Position numbers and translations under genes: made by a program
Shown here: positions 1 to 9,010 of the stretch, one piece after another
Position numbering within the stretch: position 1 is the first letter of the stretch
How the letters are laid out: every line of letters begins with the position of its first letter
Notes under the pieces: model-generated
What the model saw: the letters and a program-made list of their open reading frames with translations, nothing else
Databases searched by the model: none
Told to the model about the DNA's origin: nothing
Assembly: GCA_016125475.1 (NCBI GenBank)
Contig: WGLR01000008.1
Coordinates: 201,723-241,758 of the forward strand
Source: Betaproteobacteria bacterium
Lineage (GTDB): Bacteria; Pseudomonadota; Gammaproteobacteria; Burkholderiales; Ga0077523
Length of the DNA stretch: 40,036 nucleotides
Reading direction: 5' to 3'

Positions 1-60
1 GCGCGTGCCGAGGCCCCGGATGCCAACGATGGCGTCGTAACGGTGTTCACGTTCCTGTGA
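1..60 (+). CDS. 3' end of an unidentified upstream gene (partial)
   Basis: Frame 1 is open from the window edge to a TGA at 58-60 and encodes 19 residues ending in GVVTVFTFL. The stop overlaps the GTG start of the next gene in a GTGA junction, typical of translational coupling, which is the main reason to believe this is a real gene end. Too little is present to name a function. It probably belongs to the same operon as the following SDR reductase. Confidence 0.5.
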   Translation, partial: ARAEAPDANDGVVTVFTFL

Positions 61-1211
61 GATCCTATTTCATGACCGGTGCCACGGGCGTCGTCGGCAG
101 CGCGATCCTGGAACAGTTGCTGGCCGACCCGGAGCAGCCACGAGTGTGGCTGCTCGTTCGGGCACGCGACTCGGCCGAACTGCAACGGCGCCGACGCGAA
201 CTTCTGGAGTACTGCGGAGGCCAGGACATGCGCGGCGTCGACGACCGGGTGATCGCAGTAGCCGGCGACACGACCGCGCCCGACTTCGGCCTCTCTGGCG
301 AGAACCTCACCCGGATCACTCACGAGTGTTCCAACATCGTTCACAGCGCGGGGGTCGTCCGGATGAATCTCCCGCTGGAGAAGGCCCGCGCGTCGGCCGT
401 GGGCTCCACCCGCAACATTCTCGCGCTCGCGGACAGCATCACCATCGCCCGGAAGCGTGCGCCCAAGATCGAATTCGTGAGCACCGTAGGCGTCGGCGGT
501 CGTCTGAAGGGTGAACTGCCCGAAGACTGGATCGATACGCCCCGCGAGTTCCACAATTCCTACGAACAGTCCAAGGCAGAGGCCGAGTCTCTGGTCGAGC
601 AGGCCGTCACACGAGGCGCCCGCATCACCGTTCATCGTCCGAGCATGGTCGTAGGCAACTCGACCACGGGAAAGGTCGTGCACTTCCAGGTCTTCTATCA
701 CCTCGCGGAATTTCTGTCCGGTCGTCGGACCTGGGGAATCTGCCCGGACACGGGCTCGACGACCCTCGACCTGATTCCATCGGATGTCGTGGCATCCGCC
801 ATCATCTGGGCGTCGCGAACACCTTCGGCAGAGGGGCGGATCCTCCACCTGTGCGGCGGCCCCGAAGGCGCGATCGCAGTGTCCCGCCTGCACAGCGAGA
901 TCCGGGAAGCCTACAAACGCCATGGCATCCGCCTTCCCGCCGCCCGAGTGGTTTCGCCACGCACCCTCCGGTTTGCGCTTCCGCTCGTCGGTCTCTTCGT
1001 GGGCGAGAAGAATCGCCGGGCGCTCGGCACGCTTCCGGTCTTTCTGGACTATCTGAACAGCGCCCAGAGTTTCGGAAATGCCCGCACGCGGTCGACGCTG
1101 CGAAAGGCAGCGATCGAGATTCCCGAAGCGCAGCAGTTCGTGCACACGATGCTGGACTACTATCTCCGGCAGAAGTACGGCAAACCGTCGGCGCCGCGTC
1201 GCTCGCAGTGA
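57..1211 (+). CDS. Extended SDR / thioester-reductase-like NAD(P)-binding protein
   Basis: This 384-residue protein has the extended-SDR Rossmann motif TGATGVVG at residues 7-14, a Ser/Thr pair at 142-143, the catalytic Tyr169-x3-Lys173 (NSYEQSK), and an HRPSMVVGNS segment near 193-202. This arrangement is shared with the NAD_binding_4 (male-sterility/fatty acyl-CoA reductase) and thioester-reductase domains. It therefore probably reduces or epimerises an activated acyl or sugar substrate in the cytoplasm; the substrate cannot be read from the sequence. The GTG start at 57 overlaps the stop of the preceding gene; an ATG at 72 (residue 6) is the alternative but would leave almost no residues before the Rossmann motif. 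It converges on prsT 86 bp away. Its place beside an exosortase A locus suggests lipid or exopolysaccharide metabolism, but that is inference. Confidence 0.8.
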   Translation: MRSYFMTGATGVVGSAILEQLLADPEQPRVWLLVRARDSAELQRRRRELLEYCGGQDMRGVDDRVIAVAGDTTAPDFGLSGENLTRITHECSNIVHSAGVVRMNLPLEKARASAVGSTRNILALADSITIARKRAPKIEFVSTVGVGGRLKGELPEDWIDTPREFHNSYEQSKAEAESLVEQAVTRGARITVHRPSMVVGNSTTGKVVHFQVFYHLAEFLSGRRTWGICPDTGSTTLDLIPSDVVASAIIWASRTPSAEGRILHLCGGPEGAIAVSRLHSEIREAYKRHGIRLPAARVVSPRTLRFALPLVGLFVGEKNRRALGTLPVFLDYLNSAQSFGNARTRSTLRKAAIEIPEAQQFVHTMLDYYLRQKYGKPSAPRRSQ

Positions 1212-1224
1212 CCTGCGGCACCAC

Positions 1225-1247
1225 CGGCCGGGCGCCGCGCTCGGCCG
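1225..1247. terminator. Possible bidirectional hairpin between convergent genes
   Basis: Two copies of CGGCCG (1225-1230 and 1242-1247) can pair around an 11-nt GC-rich loop in the 86-bp gap between the convergent SDR gene and prsT. There is no T-tract on either side, so it is not a canonical intrinsic terminator, and short GC palindromes are common by chance in DNA of this composition. Confidence 0.2.
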
Positions 1248-1297
1248 CACGCCGGACCCCGCTCGCGGAGGATGCCCGGCTGTGAAACGGACGAGGA

Positions 1298-4069
1298 TTA
1301 CTGACCGGCGAGAAGCTTGTCGACGACCCTTTCGAGTGGCGACCCCTGTGTCAGCTGCTTCGCGGCCGCGAGTTCGGTTTTCGCCTTGTCCGCCTGACCT
1401 GCGCCAATGAGCGCCTTCGCGAAGTTGACTCTGGTCGCGGCGGAAGTGGGATCCAGCCTGACGGCCTCGCCCAACAATTCCACGGCCCTGTCGAACTTGC
1501 CGCCTTCCATGTACAGGCGTCCGACCGTGTCGAGAACCGCTCCGTTCCGGGGGGCAAGCTTGATCGCCCTCTCCCCGACTTCGAGCGCTTCCGGCTTCTT
1601 CTGTTTGCCGAGGATCCAGGCAAGATTGTTCAGGATCGTCACGTCATCGGGACGCACCTTCTCCGCACGCCGGTACCATTTCTCGGCACCCGGGTAGTCC
1701 GCCCGTGACAGTTCCGCATTCCCGATCACGGTCATGGTCTTGACGTCGTCCGGATGCTGGGCCAGCCACTTCTCCACCGACGCATCCGCTTCCGTCTGCC
1801 TGTCCGTTGCGGCAAGCAGCAGGTACAGCTGATGAAGCAGCGATGGGTCGCGCGTGGCGGAGAGCCCGCTCTCGAGCGTCGACTGCGCCTCCGCGTAGCG
1901 CTTTTCGGCCACCAGTACCTGTGCTTCTGCCGAGTAACCGGCAGCGATCTTCGGCCATTTCGTCCGGATCCTGATCGCGTCCTTCCTGGCCACGTCGAAC
2001 TGTCGACTCTTCAGACCGACGTCAACGCGCGCGAGGTAGGCAGGCACGTATGCCGGCGCGATCGAGATGGCCCGATCTATCGCGTTTCTGGCTTCGGTCC
2101 AGTTCTTTTCCGCCACCTGGACCTCCGCCTGACCGAGTGCGCTCGCGGGAGACTTGGGCATCACGGTGCCAAGCTTGGCGTAGGTTGCGAGAGCCTGACT
2201 GTGTTCACCCGCTGCCGCCTGCACCCGCCCGAGGCGCAACAGGACCTCCGGCGAATCGGGCAGGACGGACGATGCCTGCTCGGCGGTGTCCGTGGCCAGC
2301 TTGACATCTCCGTTGGTGAGCGCGAGATCCACTTTCGTCACCCGCAATGCGGCGCTGGTCGGATTGACCTGAATCGCGGCATCCAGGACCTTGTAGATGT
2401 CCGCCGGAGTCCGGCCGGTAGCACTCATGAGATTCGCGAGGGCAATGGCAACCGATTCCTGGCCCGGATCCTTGTCGAGAACCGCACGGTAACGCTTCTC
2501 TGCGAGATCGGGCCTGTCATCCTGGAGATCCAGGCGTGCGAGGTTGAGTGCGGCGGCTGCATTGTCGGGTTGCAGTTCCAGTGCCTTCTCGAAATCCTTC
2601 CGGGCCGCCGCTGTGTCCTGGCCGGCAAGTTCCGCGAGCGCTCGCGCATTGAAAGCCAGTGGCGCATTCGGATGCCTCTCGATCAGGGAATCCCCGACCT
2701 CGAGCGCCTTGTCGACCTTGCCGAGTTGCGCGTACAGGTTGATCAACTCGATGTATGCGTCATCCTTGTCAGGCTCGACCCGCGTGGCTTCGAGCAGGGA
2801 CTTGACGGCAAGATCCGGCTTGCCCATGAGCATGTAGGACTGCCCGATCCTGACCAGACTGACCGAGTCCTTCGGGTTCAGCGCCGCCGCCTTTTCGAAG
2901 TATCCGAGAGCCTTCGGGTAGTCCTTGCGAGCGTACGCGATGTCTCCCGCAAGGATCAGCGTCTCGGGGTGTGAGTCGATACGATCCTGCAGCTTGTCCA
3001 GCAGCTCGCTCGCACGGTCGACCTGGCCTAGCTTCACGTACGTGGACGCGAGCAGGCGACGGGGCTGCACCTGTTCCGGGCTCAGCGAGACGGCCTTGCT
3101 GAGATCCTTCTCGGCGATGGAATAGTTTCCGAGTTCGAACTCGATCGAGCCGCCGAGCGTCAGGGTCGCCGGATCATCCGACGAGGCCTCGATCGCGCGC
3201 CGTATGGCGTCCCGGGCCTGAGACATGTCATGTTTTACGAAAGAGACGAGCGCCCGCGCGTAATCGGTCATCGCCGCGCCCGGCACGAGTTTCTTTAATG
3301 CCGCAAGGTGCGCCTCCGCTTCGCCCAGATTCTTCTCGGCAACGAAGATCGGGATCAGGCCTGCATGAGGGCGAGGATCCGAGGGCGCGACGGCTATCGC
3401 ATTCTGATACGTTTCGGCAGCGGCCTTGAGACGCCCCAGGCGCACCTCGGCGCCGGCTTTCAGGAGAAGGGCCGGGACGTCGTCCGGATGCCGTGCAACG
3501 ACGGCATCCATGATCTCCACCGCCTTCGGAAGGTCACGTTCCACGATGGCAAGCCGCGCGAGCCCCATATGTCCCGTCGCGTCCGACTCGTCGATCTTGA
3601 TGGCTTCCTCGTACGCCGACCTTGCGTCGTCGGGCTTGCCGAGACCGAGCAGTGCATCTCCCTTCAGCGCCATCAGTTCCGCTCGCGCGCCGCGGTCCGT
3701 CACGGGCTTCGCGGTAATCTGATCGAGCGCCATGCTCAGTGCGCCACGGTCGATCAGGGCACGAACCAGTTCGGGTTGTACCTTGTTGGGGTCGTACCCG
3801 AGGCCGAGAGCCTTTCTGAGTTCGATCTCCGCCGCGGGAGGATCGAAACTGCGACGGAGCGCGACACCAAGCCAGTAACGCACTTCGCCCTGGTCGGGCT
3901 GTGCGGTCGCGGCATTCTTGAACTCGATGACGGCCGCCGAGATCTCGCCCTTCGCAAGATGATCCTTGCCCAGCTGAAGGTAGTTCTCCGCCCCCTTCTT
4001 ACCACAGGCCGACACAAGGAGACACAGCACGACAGCCGTGATTGCTGCCTGACATTTTCGTTTCATCAT
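1298..4069 (-). CDS. prsT: XrtA/PEP-CTERM system TPR-repeat lipoprotein PrsT
   Basis: The predicted 923-residue protein starts with a lipoprotein signal peptide: a basic N-terminus (MMKRK), a hydrophobic stretch and the lipobox VSAC at residues 19-22, so Cys22 should be lipidated. The rest is an almost unbroken array of tetratricopeptide repeats (recurring patterns such as AYxxALGYFEKAAALNP and ARKDFEKALELQPDNAAA). PrsT is a known large TPR lipoprotein of exosortase A loci, usually found with the kinase PrsK and regulator PrsR, as here; it is thought to act as an envelope scaffold for polysaccharide export. An open frame continues upstream to 4252, but that extension is arginine-rich, has no family resemblance and would bury the signal peptide, so the ATG at 4069 (or the adjacent 4066) is chosen. 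It is separated by 238 bp from the upstream protease gene and may have its own promoter. Confidence 0.88.
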   Translation of the reverse strand: MMKRKCQAAITAVVLCLLVSACGKKGAENYLQLGKDHLAKGEISAAVIEFKNAATAQPDQGEVRYWLGVALRRSFDPPAAEIELRKALGLGYDPNKVQPELVRALIDRGALSMALDQITAKPVTDRGARAELMALKGDALLGLGKPDDARSAYEEAIKIDESDATGHMGLARLAIVERDLPKAVEIMDAVVARHPDDVPALLLKAGAEVRLGRLKAAAETYQNAIAVAPSDPRPHAGLIPIFVAEKNLGEAEAHLAALKKLVPGAAMTDYARALVSFVKHDMSQARDAIRRAIEASSDDPATLTLGGSIEFELGNYSIAEKDLSKAVSLSPEQVQPRRLLASTYVKLGQVDRASELLDKLQDRIDSHPETLILAGDIAYARKDYPKALGYFEKAAALNPKDSVSLVRIGQSYMLMGKPDLAVKSLLEATRVEPDKDDAYIELINLYAQLGKVDKALEVGDSLIERHPNAPLAFNARALAELAGQDTAAARKDFEKALELQPDNAAAALNLARLDLQDDRPDLAEKRYRAVLDKDPGQESVAIALANLMSATGRTPADIYKVLDAAIQVNPTSAALRVTKVDLALTNGDVKLATDTAEQASSVLPDSPEVLLRLGRVQAAAGEHSQALATYAKLGTVMPKSPASALGQAEVQVAEKNWTEARNAIDRAISIAPAYVPAYLARVDVGLKSRQFDVARKDAIRIRTKWPKIAAGYSAEAQVLVAEKRYAEAQSTLESGLSATRDPSLLHQLYLLLAATDRQTEADASVEKWLAQHPDDVKTMTVIGNAELSRADYPGAEKWYRRAEKVRPDDVTILNNLAWILGKQKKPEALEVGERAIKLAPRNGAVLDTVGRLYMEGGKFDRAVELLGEAVRLDPTSAATRVNFAKALIGAGQADKAKTELAAAKQLTQGSPLERVVDKLLAGQ

Positions 4070-4307
4070 CTGACGGGACGTTTGACTGGACAGGACCTGA
4101 AAGACAAATTGATCGAAACATCGGTTCGCGCAAGACACGCCCGGGCGTTCGCCACGATACCGGGGAAGTGCCGACAACGACACGACACGACCTGCCTGCA
4201 CCCGACCGGCATGGAAGAAGACCCTGGGCCACGAACTGCAAGCACGGGGCACGCCAGTCGTGCATCCGTCGCATGGTTGCGCCCCGGTCGCCAGCGCGCC
4301 GGGACGG

Positions 4308-5081
4308 TCATTTCGACAGGGAGTCCATCAACCGCGAGATGAAGGCGATTGGCAGGGCGTAGGTGATGCCGCTGGGTTGAGTGAGCGCCTTTTCTCGCCC
4401 ACCCTTGACGAATACCGAGTTGATCACGCCGACGACGACGCCGGTGCCGGGTATGTACAGCGGACTGCCGCTGTTGCCCGGATAGGCCACCGCGTCCAGC
4501 TGGATGATGTTCTCCGCCCCCTCCGCCAGGCGGCGAATCTGGCTGGCGTCCAGCTGACTGGCGTTGGACTGCGGGATGACCAGTGGCGTGAGCGCCGAGA
4601 TCATCGCACGATGTGTGGCGGGAATGAGTCCGAGCACGGAACCGATCGGAAACCCCGTGAAATAGAGTTCTTCGCCTTCCTGGAGGGCGGTCCCGGCTGC
4701 TGCGAGTTCAACGGGGGGCAGGTGCCCGTCCCGGAGCTTCAGCAGTGCCACGTCGTTGCTGCGATCCGCCACCGTCACGGTCGCCGCCCAGAACCGGGAC
4801 GCCGCACCGGCTGCTCCGGGTAGAGCGATCACGAGGGTTTCGTTGTGCTCCAGATCGAGGGTAAGGGGCAGGACGTGTGCATTGGTGGCGACGAGAGTTC
4901 CATCGCCAACCGCGAATCCGGTACCGGAGAATACGAATGCCGGATTACGAACCCGCGAGTACGTGCCGACCGCCACGACCGACGCCTTGATCCTCTGAAT
5001 CGTGTCGGTGGGTGCGCCGAACGCCACCCGGTACCCGCTGCAGGTCAACGCAAGGACCACGACCAGCAGAAGACGCCGCAT
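4308..5081 (-). CDS. Secreted trypsin-like (S1C) serine protease
   Basis: The 257-residue product has an N-terminal signal peptide (MRRLLLVVVLALTCSG, cleavage near AFGA) followed by a single trypsin-like domain. The triad is readable: His69 in TNAHV, Asp110 in SNDVALLKL and Ser204 in PGNSGSP. No PDZ domain follows, so it is a minimal periplasmic or secreted protease rather than a full DegP/HtrA. The frame is open 20 codons further upstream to 5141, but the ATG at 5081 puts the signal peptide at the N-terminus. It lies between the nucleotide-sugar genes and prsT in the same direction with gaps of 115 and 238 bp. A role in processing envelope or exosortase-locus proteins is possible but is not shown by the sequence; it is not one of the standard exosortase A genes known to me. 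Confidence 0.82.
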   Translation of the reverse strand: MRRLLLVVVLALTCSGYRVAFGAPTDTIQRIKASVVAVGTYSRVRNPAFVFSGTGFAVGDGTLVATNAHVLPLTLDLEHNETLVIALPGAAGAASRFWAATVTVADRSNDVALLKLRDGHLPPVELAAAGTALQEGEELYFTGFPIGSVLGLIPATHRAMISALTPLVIPQSNASQLDASQIRRLAEGAENIIQLDAVAYPGNSGSPLYIPGTGVVVGVINSVFVKGGREKALTQPSGITYALPIAFISRLMDSLSK

Positions 5082-5196
5082 GACCGAGTCAACAGAGGCA
5101 GTTGTCGATACCGAACTCATCGTCCTTGCACGCGATTCCACTGGCCTGGCAGTCCGCTGCCGCTTCGCTGCGGCGTGACACGACGGTTCGACCGTT

Positions 5197-6237
5197 TCAG
5201 ACCGCCTCGTCCTCGGCAGAAGTCATGCTGGCAATGTACCACGGAAGCGCTTCGGCAAGCCCTTCCGCAAGTTCGTGGGTCGGGCGGTAGGCCAGCCGTT
5301 CTCGCGCCTTTGAGATGTCGGCAAGAGAATGTCGTACATCGCCTTTCCGGAAGTCCTCGTGGACTGCGGTTGCGTTCGCCACGTCGGGGCAGGACCTTGC
5401 CAGCAGTTGCCGGATCAGTTCGAACAGACCGTTCAGGGAAACCCGCTGACTCACCGCGACGTTGAAGATCTGGCCGTGAACGGCCTCCGCATCCACGGTC
5501 GCCGCACGGAGATTCGCCTGCACGACATTCTTGACGTAACAGAAATCCCGCGATGTCTCGCCATCGCCGAAGATCCGTACGGATGCGCCTGCCAGCATGG
5601 CCTGGATCCACCTCGGGATCACTGCCGCATAGGGACCGTCCGGATCCTGGCGCGCGCCGAAAACGTTAAAATACCGCAGCCCGACGGTCGCGATGTCATA
5701 GGTGGTCGAAAACACGGATGCGTAGAGTTCGTTGACACGCTTCGTGACGGCGTAGGGCGAGAGCGGAGTGCCGATGGAGTCCTCCACTTTCGGCAGACCC
5801 GGATGATCGCCGTAGACCGAGCTCGACGACGCGTACACGAACCGGTTCACGCTCGCTTCCTTCGCCGCAACCAGCATGTTCAGGAAACCCGTGACGTTCG
5901 AATCGTTGGATGCGATGGGATCGGCGATGGAACGGGGCACCGACCCTAGCGCTGCCTGGTGCAGGACGAATTCCGCACCGTCGCAGGCACGCTTGCAGGT
6001 CTCGAGGCTGCGCACGTCGCCTTCGATCAGTCGATGCCTTCCCCAGTTCGCCTCACCGACCGACCTTCGAACGTCCTCGAGGTTGCGAGCCTTCCCCGTC
6101 GAAAAATTGTCGAGCGTCGTGACACGCTGACCTGCCAGAAGGAGTTCCTCGACGAGGTGCGAGCCGATGAAGCCTGCCCCACCCGTCACGAGCCAGCGAC
6201 GTTCTCCAGCGCCCAGAATCTCGCGGAAATGAGTCAT
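5197..6237 (-). CDS. NAD-dependent UDP-sugar C4-epimerase (WbpP/TviC-like SDR)
   Basis: An extended SDR of 346 residues with the nucleotide-binding motif TGGAGFIG (18-25), the SSSVYGD substrate segment near 138-144 and the catalytic Tyr162-x3-Lys166 (PYAVTK). The SSSVYGDHPGLPK segment and overall length resemble the UDP-GlcNAc/UDP-GlcNAcA C4-epimerases WbpP and TviC of O-antigen and Vi-polysaccharide synthesis. It lies 5 bp downstream of the UDP-sugar dehydrogenase gene, so the two are almost certainly co-transcribed and together should turn UDP-GlcNAc into UDP-GalNAcA-type donors. The ATG at 6237 is preferred; a TTG at 6255 would add six residues and overlap the preceding gene by 13 bp. No strong ribosome binding site distinguishes them. 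UDP-glucose 4-epimerase is the main alternative function. Confidence 0.88.
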   Translation of the reverse strand: MTHFREILGAGERRWLVTGGAGFIGSHLVEELLLAGQRVTTLDNFSTGKARNLEDVRRSVGEANWGRHRLIEGDVRSLETCKRACDGAEFVLHQAALGSVPRSIADPIASNDSNVTGFLNMLVAAKEASVNRFVYASSSSVYGDHPGLPKVEDSIGTPLSPYAVTKRVNELYASVFSTTYDIATVGLRYFNVFGARQDPDGPYAAVIPRWIQAMLAGASVRIFGDGETSRDFCYVKNVVQANLRAATVDAEAVHGQIFNVAVSQRVSLNGLFELIRQLLARSCPDVANATAVHEDFRKGDVRHSLADISKARERLAYRPTHELAEGLAEALPWYIASMTSAEDEAV

Positions 6238-6242
6238 GTTGG

Positions 6243-7526
6243 TCAGAGTCGCCAAACGTCCACGCCCTTCTGCCGGAATGCCTGCGCATCGGCTCGACTC
6301 TTCACGTCGATCAGAACACCGCCAGGCTTCAGTTTCGACAGAACGGTGTCGAGCGGCATCGACACGAATTCATCGTGCGCGACGGCATAGACGATCGCAC
6401 CTGACTCCGGAAGGTCTTCCCATGCGGTCAGATCGATGCCGTACTCGTGCTTCGCCTCGGATGCGTCGGCGACAGGGTCGTGCACGACGACGTTCGCACC
6501 ATAGGCACGCAGTTCGTGGATGACATCCACGACCCGCGTGTTTCGCGTGTCGGGACAGTTCTCCTTGAACGTGAGGCCGAGGACGATGATGTTGTCCCCT
6601 CGAACCGTCGAGCCGGCCTGAATCATCTTCTTGACCGTCTGCTCCGCGACGTACTTCCCCATGCCGTCGTTGATCCGGCGGCCGGCCAGGATGACTTCAG
6701 GATGGTATCCGACCTTCTCCGCCTTGTGCGTGAGATAGTAGGGATCCACGCCGATGCAGTGGCCTCCCACCAGACCCGGCCGGAAGGGCAGAAAGTTCCA
6801 CTTGGTTCCCGCGGCCTGCAGGACTTCCATGGTATCGATGCCCAGACGATGGAAGATGAGTGCGAGCTCGTTCATGAGTGCAATGTTGAGGTCACGCTGT
6901 GTGTTCTCGATGACCTTTGCCGCCTCGGCAACCTTGATGCTGCTCGCGCGATGGACACCAGCCGTGATCACGAGCTCGTAGAGGCGTGCGACCTTTTCGA
7001 GTGTTTCCGCGCAATCCCCCGAAACCACCTTCGTGATCTTCGTGACCGTTCGTTCCTTGTCCCCCGGATTGATGCGCTCGGGCGAGTAGCCGACGAAGAA
7101 GTCGCTCCGCCACTTCATGCCCGACGTGTTCTCCATGATGGGAACGCAGACTTCCTCGGTCGCACCGGGATACACGGTCGACTCGAAGATCACGACGGCC
7201 CCGCGCTTCAGGTGCTTGCCCACGGCGGTACTGGCACCGACCAGGGGGCTGAAGTCCGGGTGGTGCGCGTCGTCGACCGGAGTCGGTACCGCGACGATCA
7301 CGTAGTCCGCCTCCCCGAGACGTGCCGCATCGGTCGTCGGTTCGAAGTGGACCGCGGCCCGGAGATCTTCCGACCCGACCTCACCCGTCGGATCCCTGAA
7401 TTCCTTGTAGGCGCTCACCTTCGACGCCGAGAGATCGAAGCCGATGGTCCGCATGCGCTTCCCGAACTCCACCGCGAGCGGAAGGCCGACATAACCGAGA
7501 CCTACTACAGCAACTGTTGCGTCCAT
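6243..7526 (-). CDS. UDP-N-acetylglucosamine 6-dehydrogenase-like nucleotide sugar dehydrogenase (TviB/WbpA family)
   Basis: The 427-residue protein has the N-terminal Rossmann motif GLGYVGLP (9-16), the ESTVYPG loop (115-121), the YSPER motif (147-151) and the active-site Cys257 in [13 protein letters not shown]. These define the UDP-glucose/GDP-mannose dehydrogenase superfamily, which oxidises the C6 alcohol of an NDP-sugar to a uronate in two NAD+-dependent steps. The [11 protein letters not shown] and [14 protein letters not shown] segments resemble TviB, VpsB and WbpA, which use UDP-GlcNAc or UDP-GalNAc, more than UDP-glucose dehydrogenase. ATG at 7526 is preceded by CGGAA as a plausible ribosome binding site and by an AT-rich leader unusual for this locus, so a promoter in 7527-7630 is likely. 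It supplies an acidic sugar for the exopolysaccharide together with the downstream epimerase. Confidence 0.9.
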   Translation of the reverse strand: MDATVAVVGLGYVGLPLAVEFGKRMRTIGFDLSASKVSAYKEFRDPTGEVGSEDLRAAVHFEPTTDAARLGEADYVIVAVPTPVDDAHHPDFSPLVGASTAVGKHLKRGAVVIFESTVYPGATEEVCVPIMENTSGMKWRSDFFVGYSPERINPGDKERTVTKITKVVSGDCAETLEKVARLYELVITAGVHRASSIKVAEAAKVIENTQRDLNIALMNELALIFHRLGIDTMEVLQAAGTKWNFLPFRPGLVGGHCIGVDPYYLTHKAEKVGYHPEVILAGRRINDGMGKYVAEQTVKKMIQAGSTVRGDNIIVLGLTFKENCPDTRNTRVVDVIHELRAYGANVVVHDPVADASEAKHEYGIDLTAWEDLPESGAIVYAVAHDEFVSMPLDTVLSKLKPGGVLIDVKSRADAQAFRQKGVDVWRL

Positions 7527-7623
7527 GAAAAAATTCCGGGTAATTGATCGAATTGGATATTCAGTGAAGGATGACTCTGCCTGCGACGATCGCCGGCTTC
7601 CGCCCCGGCAGTCCCGGCCCGAC

Positions 7624-7641
7624 CGTCCGGTCAGCCGGACG
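7624..7641 (-). other. Inverted repeat over the prsR stop codon
   Basis: CGTCCGG (7624-7630) and CCGGACG (7635-7641) form a perfect 7-bp stem with a 4-nt loop that contains part of the prsR stop codon. It could slow ribosomes or stabilise the 3' end of the prsK-prsR message. No T-run follows on the minus strand, so intrinsic termination is not claimed. Confidence 0.3.
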
Positions 7642-9010
7642 CCCCCGCCTGCTGCGGTTGACGGAGACCGTACTTGTCCATGAGATCGTAGAGCGTCGGG
7701 CGACTTACCCCGAGCATCTCGGCAGCCCGGCTTATGTTGCCGTTGACGCGACTGAGAACCTTCATGATCGCCTCGCGCTCGGCTTCGTCGCGGACCCTCC
7801 TCAGATTGAACAGCTCGGGCTCCGGAGCCACGGCCGACAGGCCGAAATCGTCCGACGTCAGCGCATTTCCTTCACACATGATGACCGCCCGCTTGACACG
7901 ATTCTCGAGTTCCCGGACGTTTCCGGGCCACTCGTACGCCTCGATGGCGTCCATGGTTTCGGGCAGAAGCGCCAGGCTCCCGGAGCGTTGCTCCGCTGCG
8001 AAACGCCGAACGAATGCGTGAGCAAGCAGACTCGCATCCCCCTTGCGGGCTCTCAGCGGGGGAATGTTCAGTACGATCTCGGCAAGACGGTAATAGAGGT
8101 CCTCTCGAAACTTGCCTTCGGCGCTCAACGCGAGAAGGTCGCGATGGGTTGCGCATACGATACGGACATCCACCGGAATCTCTTCCCGCCCCCCGATCCT
8201 CTCGATGACTCGTTCCTGAAGAAAGCGCAGCAGCTTCGCCTGGAGCGAGAGCGGCAGGTCGCCGATCTCGTCGAGGAAGAGCGTGCCCCCGCTCGCAACC
8301 TCGATCTTGCCGATCGTCTGCTTCGCCGCGCCGGTGAAGGCACCCTTTTCGTAGCCGAACAATTCGCTTTCGAGAAGATTCTCGGGAATCGCCGCGCAGT
8401 TGATCGCGATGAATCGATTCGACTTGCGCGGTGAATTCACGTGCAGTGATCGCGCAAGCAGTTCCTTGCCCGTCCCCGATTCTCCGAGGAGCATGACGGT
8501 TGCATTGGTTGCCGCCACCTTCTCGGCGGTACGACAGACCTTCTGCATCTCCGGGTCGCGTGAAATGATGCCTGCGTTGCCCGGTGCGAGCTGAGCGTTG
8601 AGCAGCTTGTTGTTCTCGTCCTGAAGTTCGAACAGGCGGTAGGCTCGTTCGATGATCAGGCTCAGGATCTCGGGCTGAAAGGGCTTCTCGCAGAAGTCGT
8701 ATGCGCCGAGCGCAATGGATCGGACCGCGTTCGAACGGTCGTGCTGCCCGGTGATGACGATGACCTTCGTCTGCGGCAGGAGAGAAAGGATCTCCTGGAG
8801 CAGGGCAAAACCCGTGGTGGTGTCGTCGGGAGTCGGTGGCAGGCCGAGATCCATGGTGACGACCGCCGGTTCGTGTCTCCGCAGCTGCGCGATCGCGGAA
8901 TCCCGGTCGTCCGCGAGAATCACCTCGTACTGATCGAACGCCCACCGCATCTGTTTCTGCAGTGCGGGATCGTCCTCTATCACGAGTAGTGGTTTTCTCT
9001 TCTCAGTCAT
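7631..9010 (-). CDS. prsR: PEP-CTERM-box response regulator, sigma-54 activator PrsR
   Basis: A 459-residue NtrC-class regulator. The N-terminal receiver domain has the acidic cluster EDD (12-14), phospho-acceptor Asp54 (MDLGLP) and Lys109 in CEKPF. The AAA+ domain has Walker A GESGTGKE (177-184), the sigma-54 contact loop GAFTGA (224-229) and Walker [10 protein letters not shown] (242-250). A Fis-type helix-turn-helix closes the protein (about 424-451, [20 protein letters not shown]). It therefore activates sigma-54 promoters when phosphorylated. Its start overlaps the stop of prsK as ATGA, so the kinase and regulator are translationally coupled. PrsR is the known regulator of exosortase A/PEP-CTERM genes. 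Likely targets in this window are the two TGGTA-N6-TTGCTG promoter candidates at 22138 and 16002. Confidence 0.95.
   Translation of the reverse strand: MTEKRKPLLVIEDDPALQKQMRWAFDQYEVILADDRDSAIAQLRRHEPAVVTMDLGLPPTPDDTTTGFALLQEILSLLPQTKVIVITGQHDRSNAVRSIALGAYDFCEKPFQPEILSLIIERAYRLFELQDENNKLLNAQLAPGNAGIISRDPEMQKVCRTAEKVAATNATVMLLGESGTGKELLARSLHVNSPRKSNRFIAINCAAIPENLLESELFGYEKGAFTGAAKQTIGKIEVASGGTLFLDEIGDLPLSLQAKLLRFLQERVIERIGGREEIPVDVRIVCATHRDLLALSAEGKFREDLYYRLAEIVLNIPPLRARKGDASLLAHAFVRRFAAEQRSGSLALLPETMDAIEAYEWPGNVRELENRVKRAVIMCEGNALTSDDFGLSAVAPEPELFNLRRVRDEAEREAIMKVLSRVNGNISRAAEMLGVSRPTLYDLMDKYGLRQPQQAGASG

Noticed and set aside
1754-2974. 406-codon plus-strand frame inside prsT
   Set aside because: Antisense shadow of the TPR repeats; composition reflects the codon bias of prsT.
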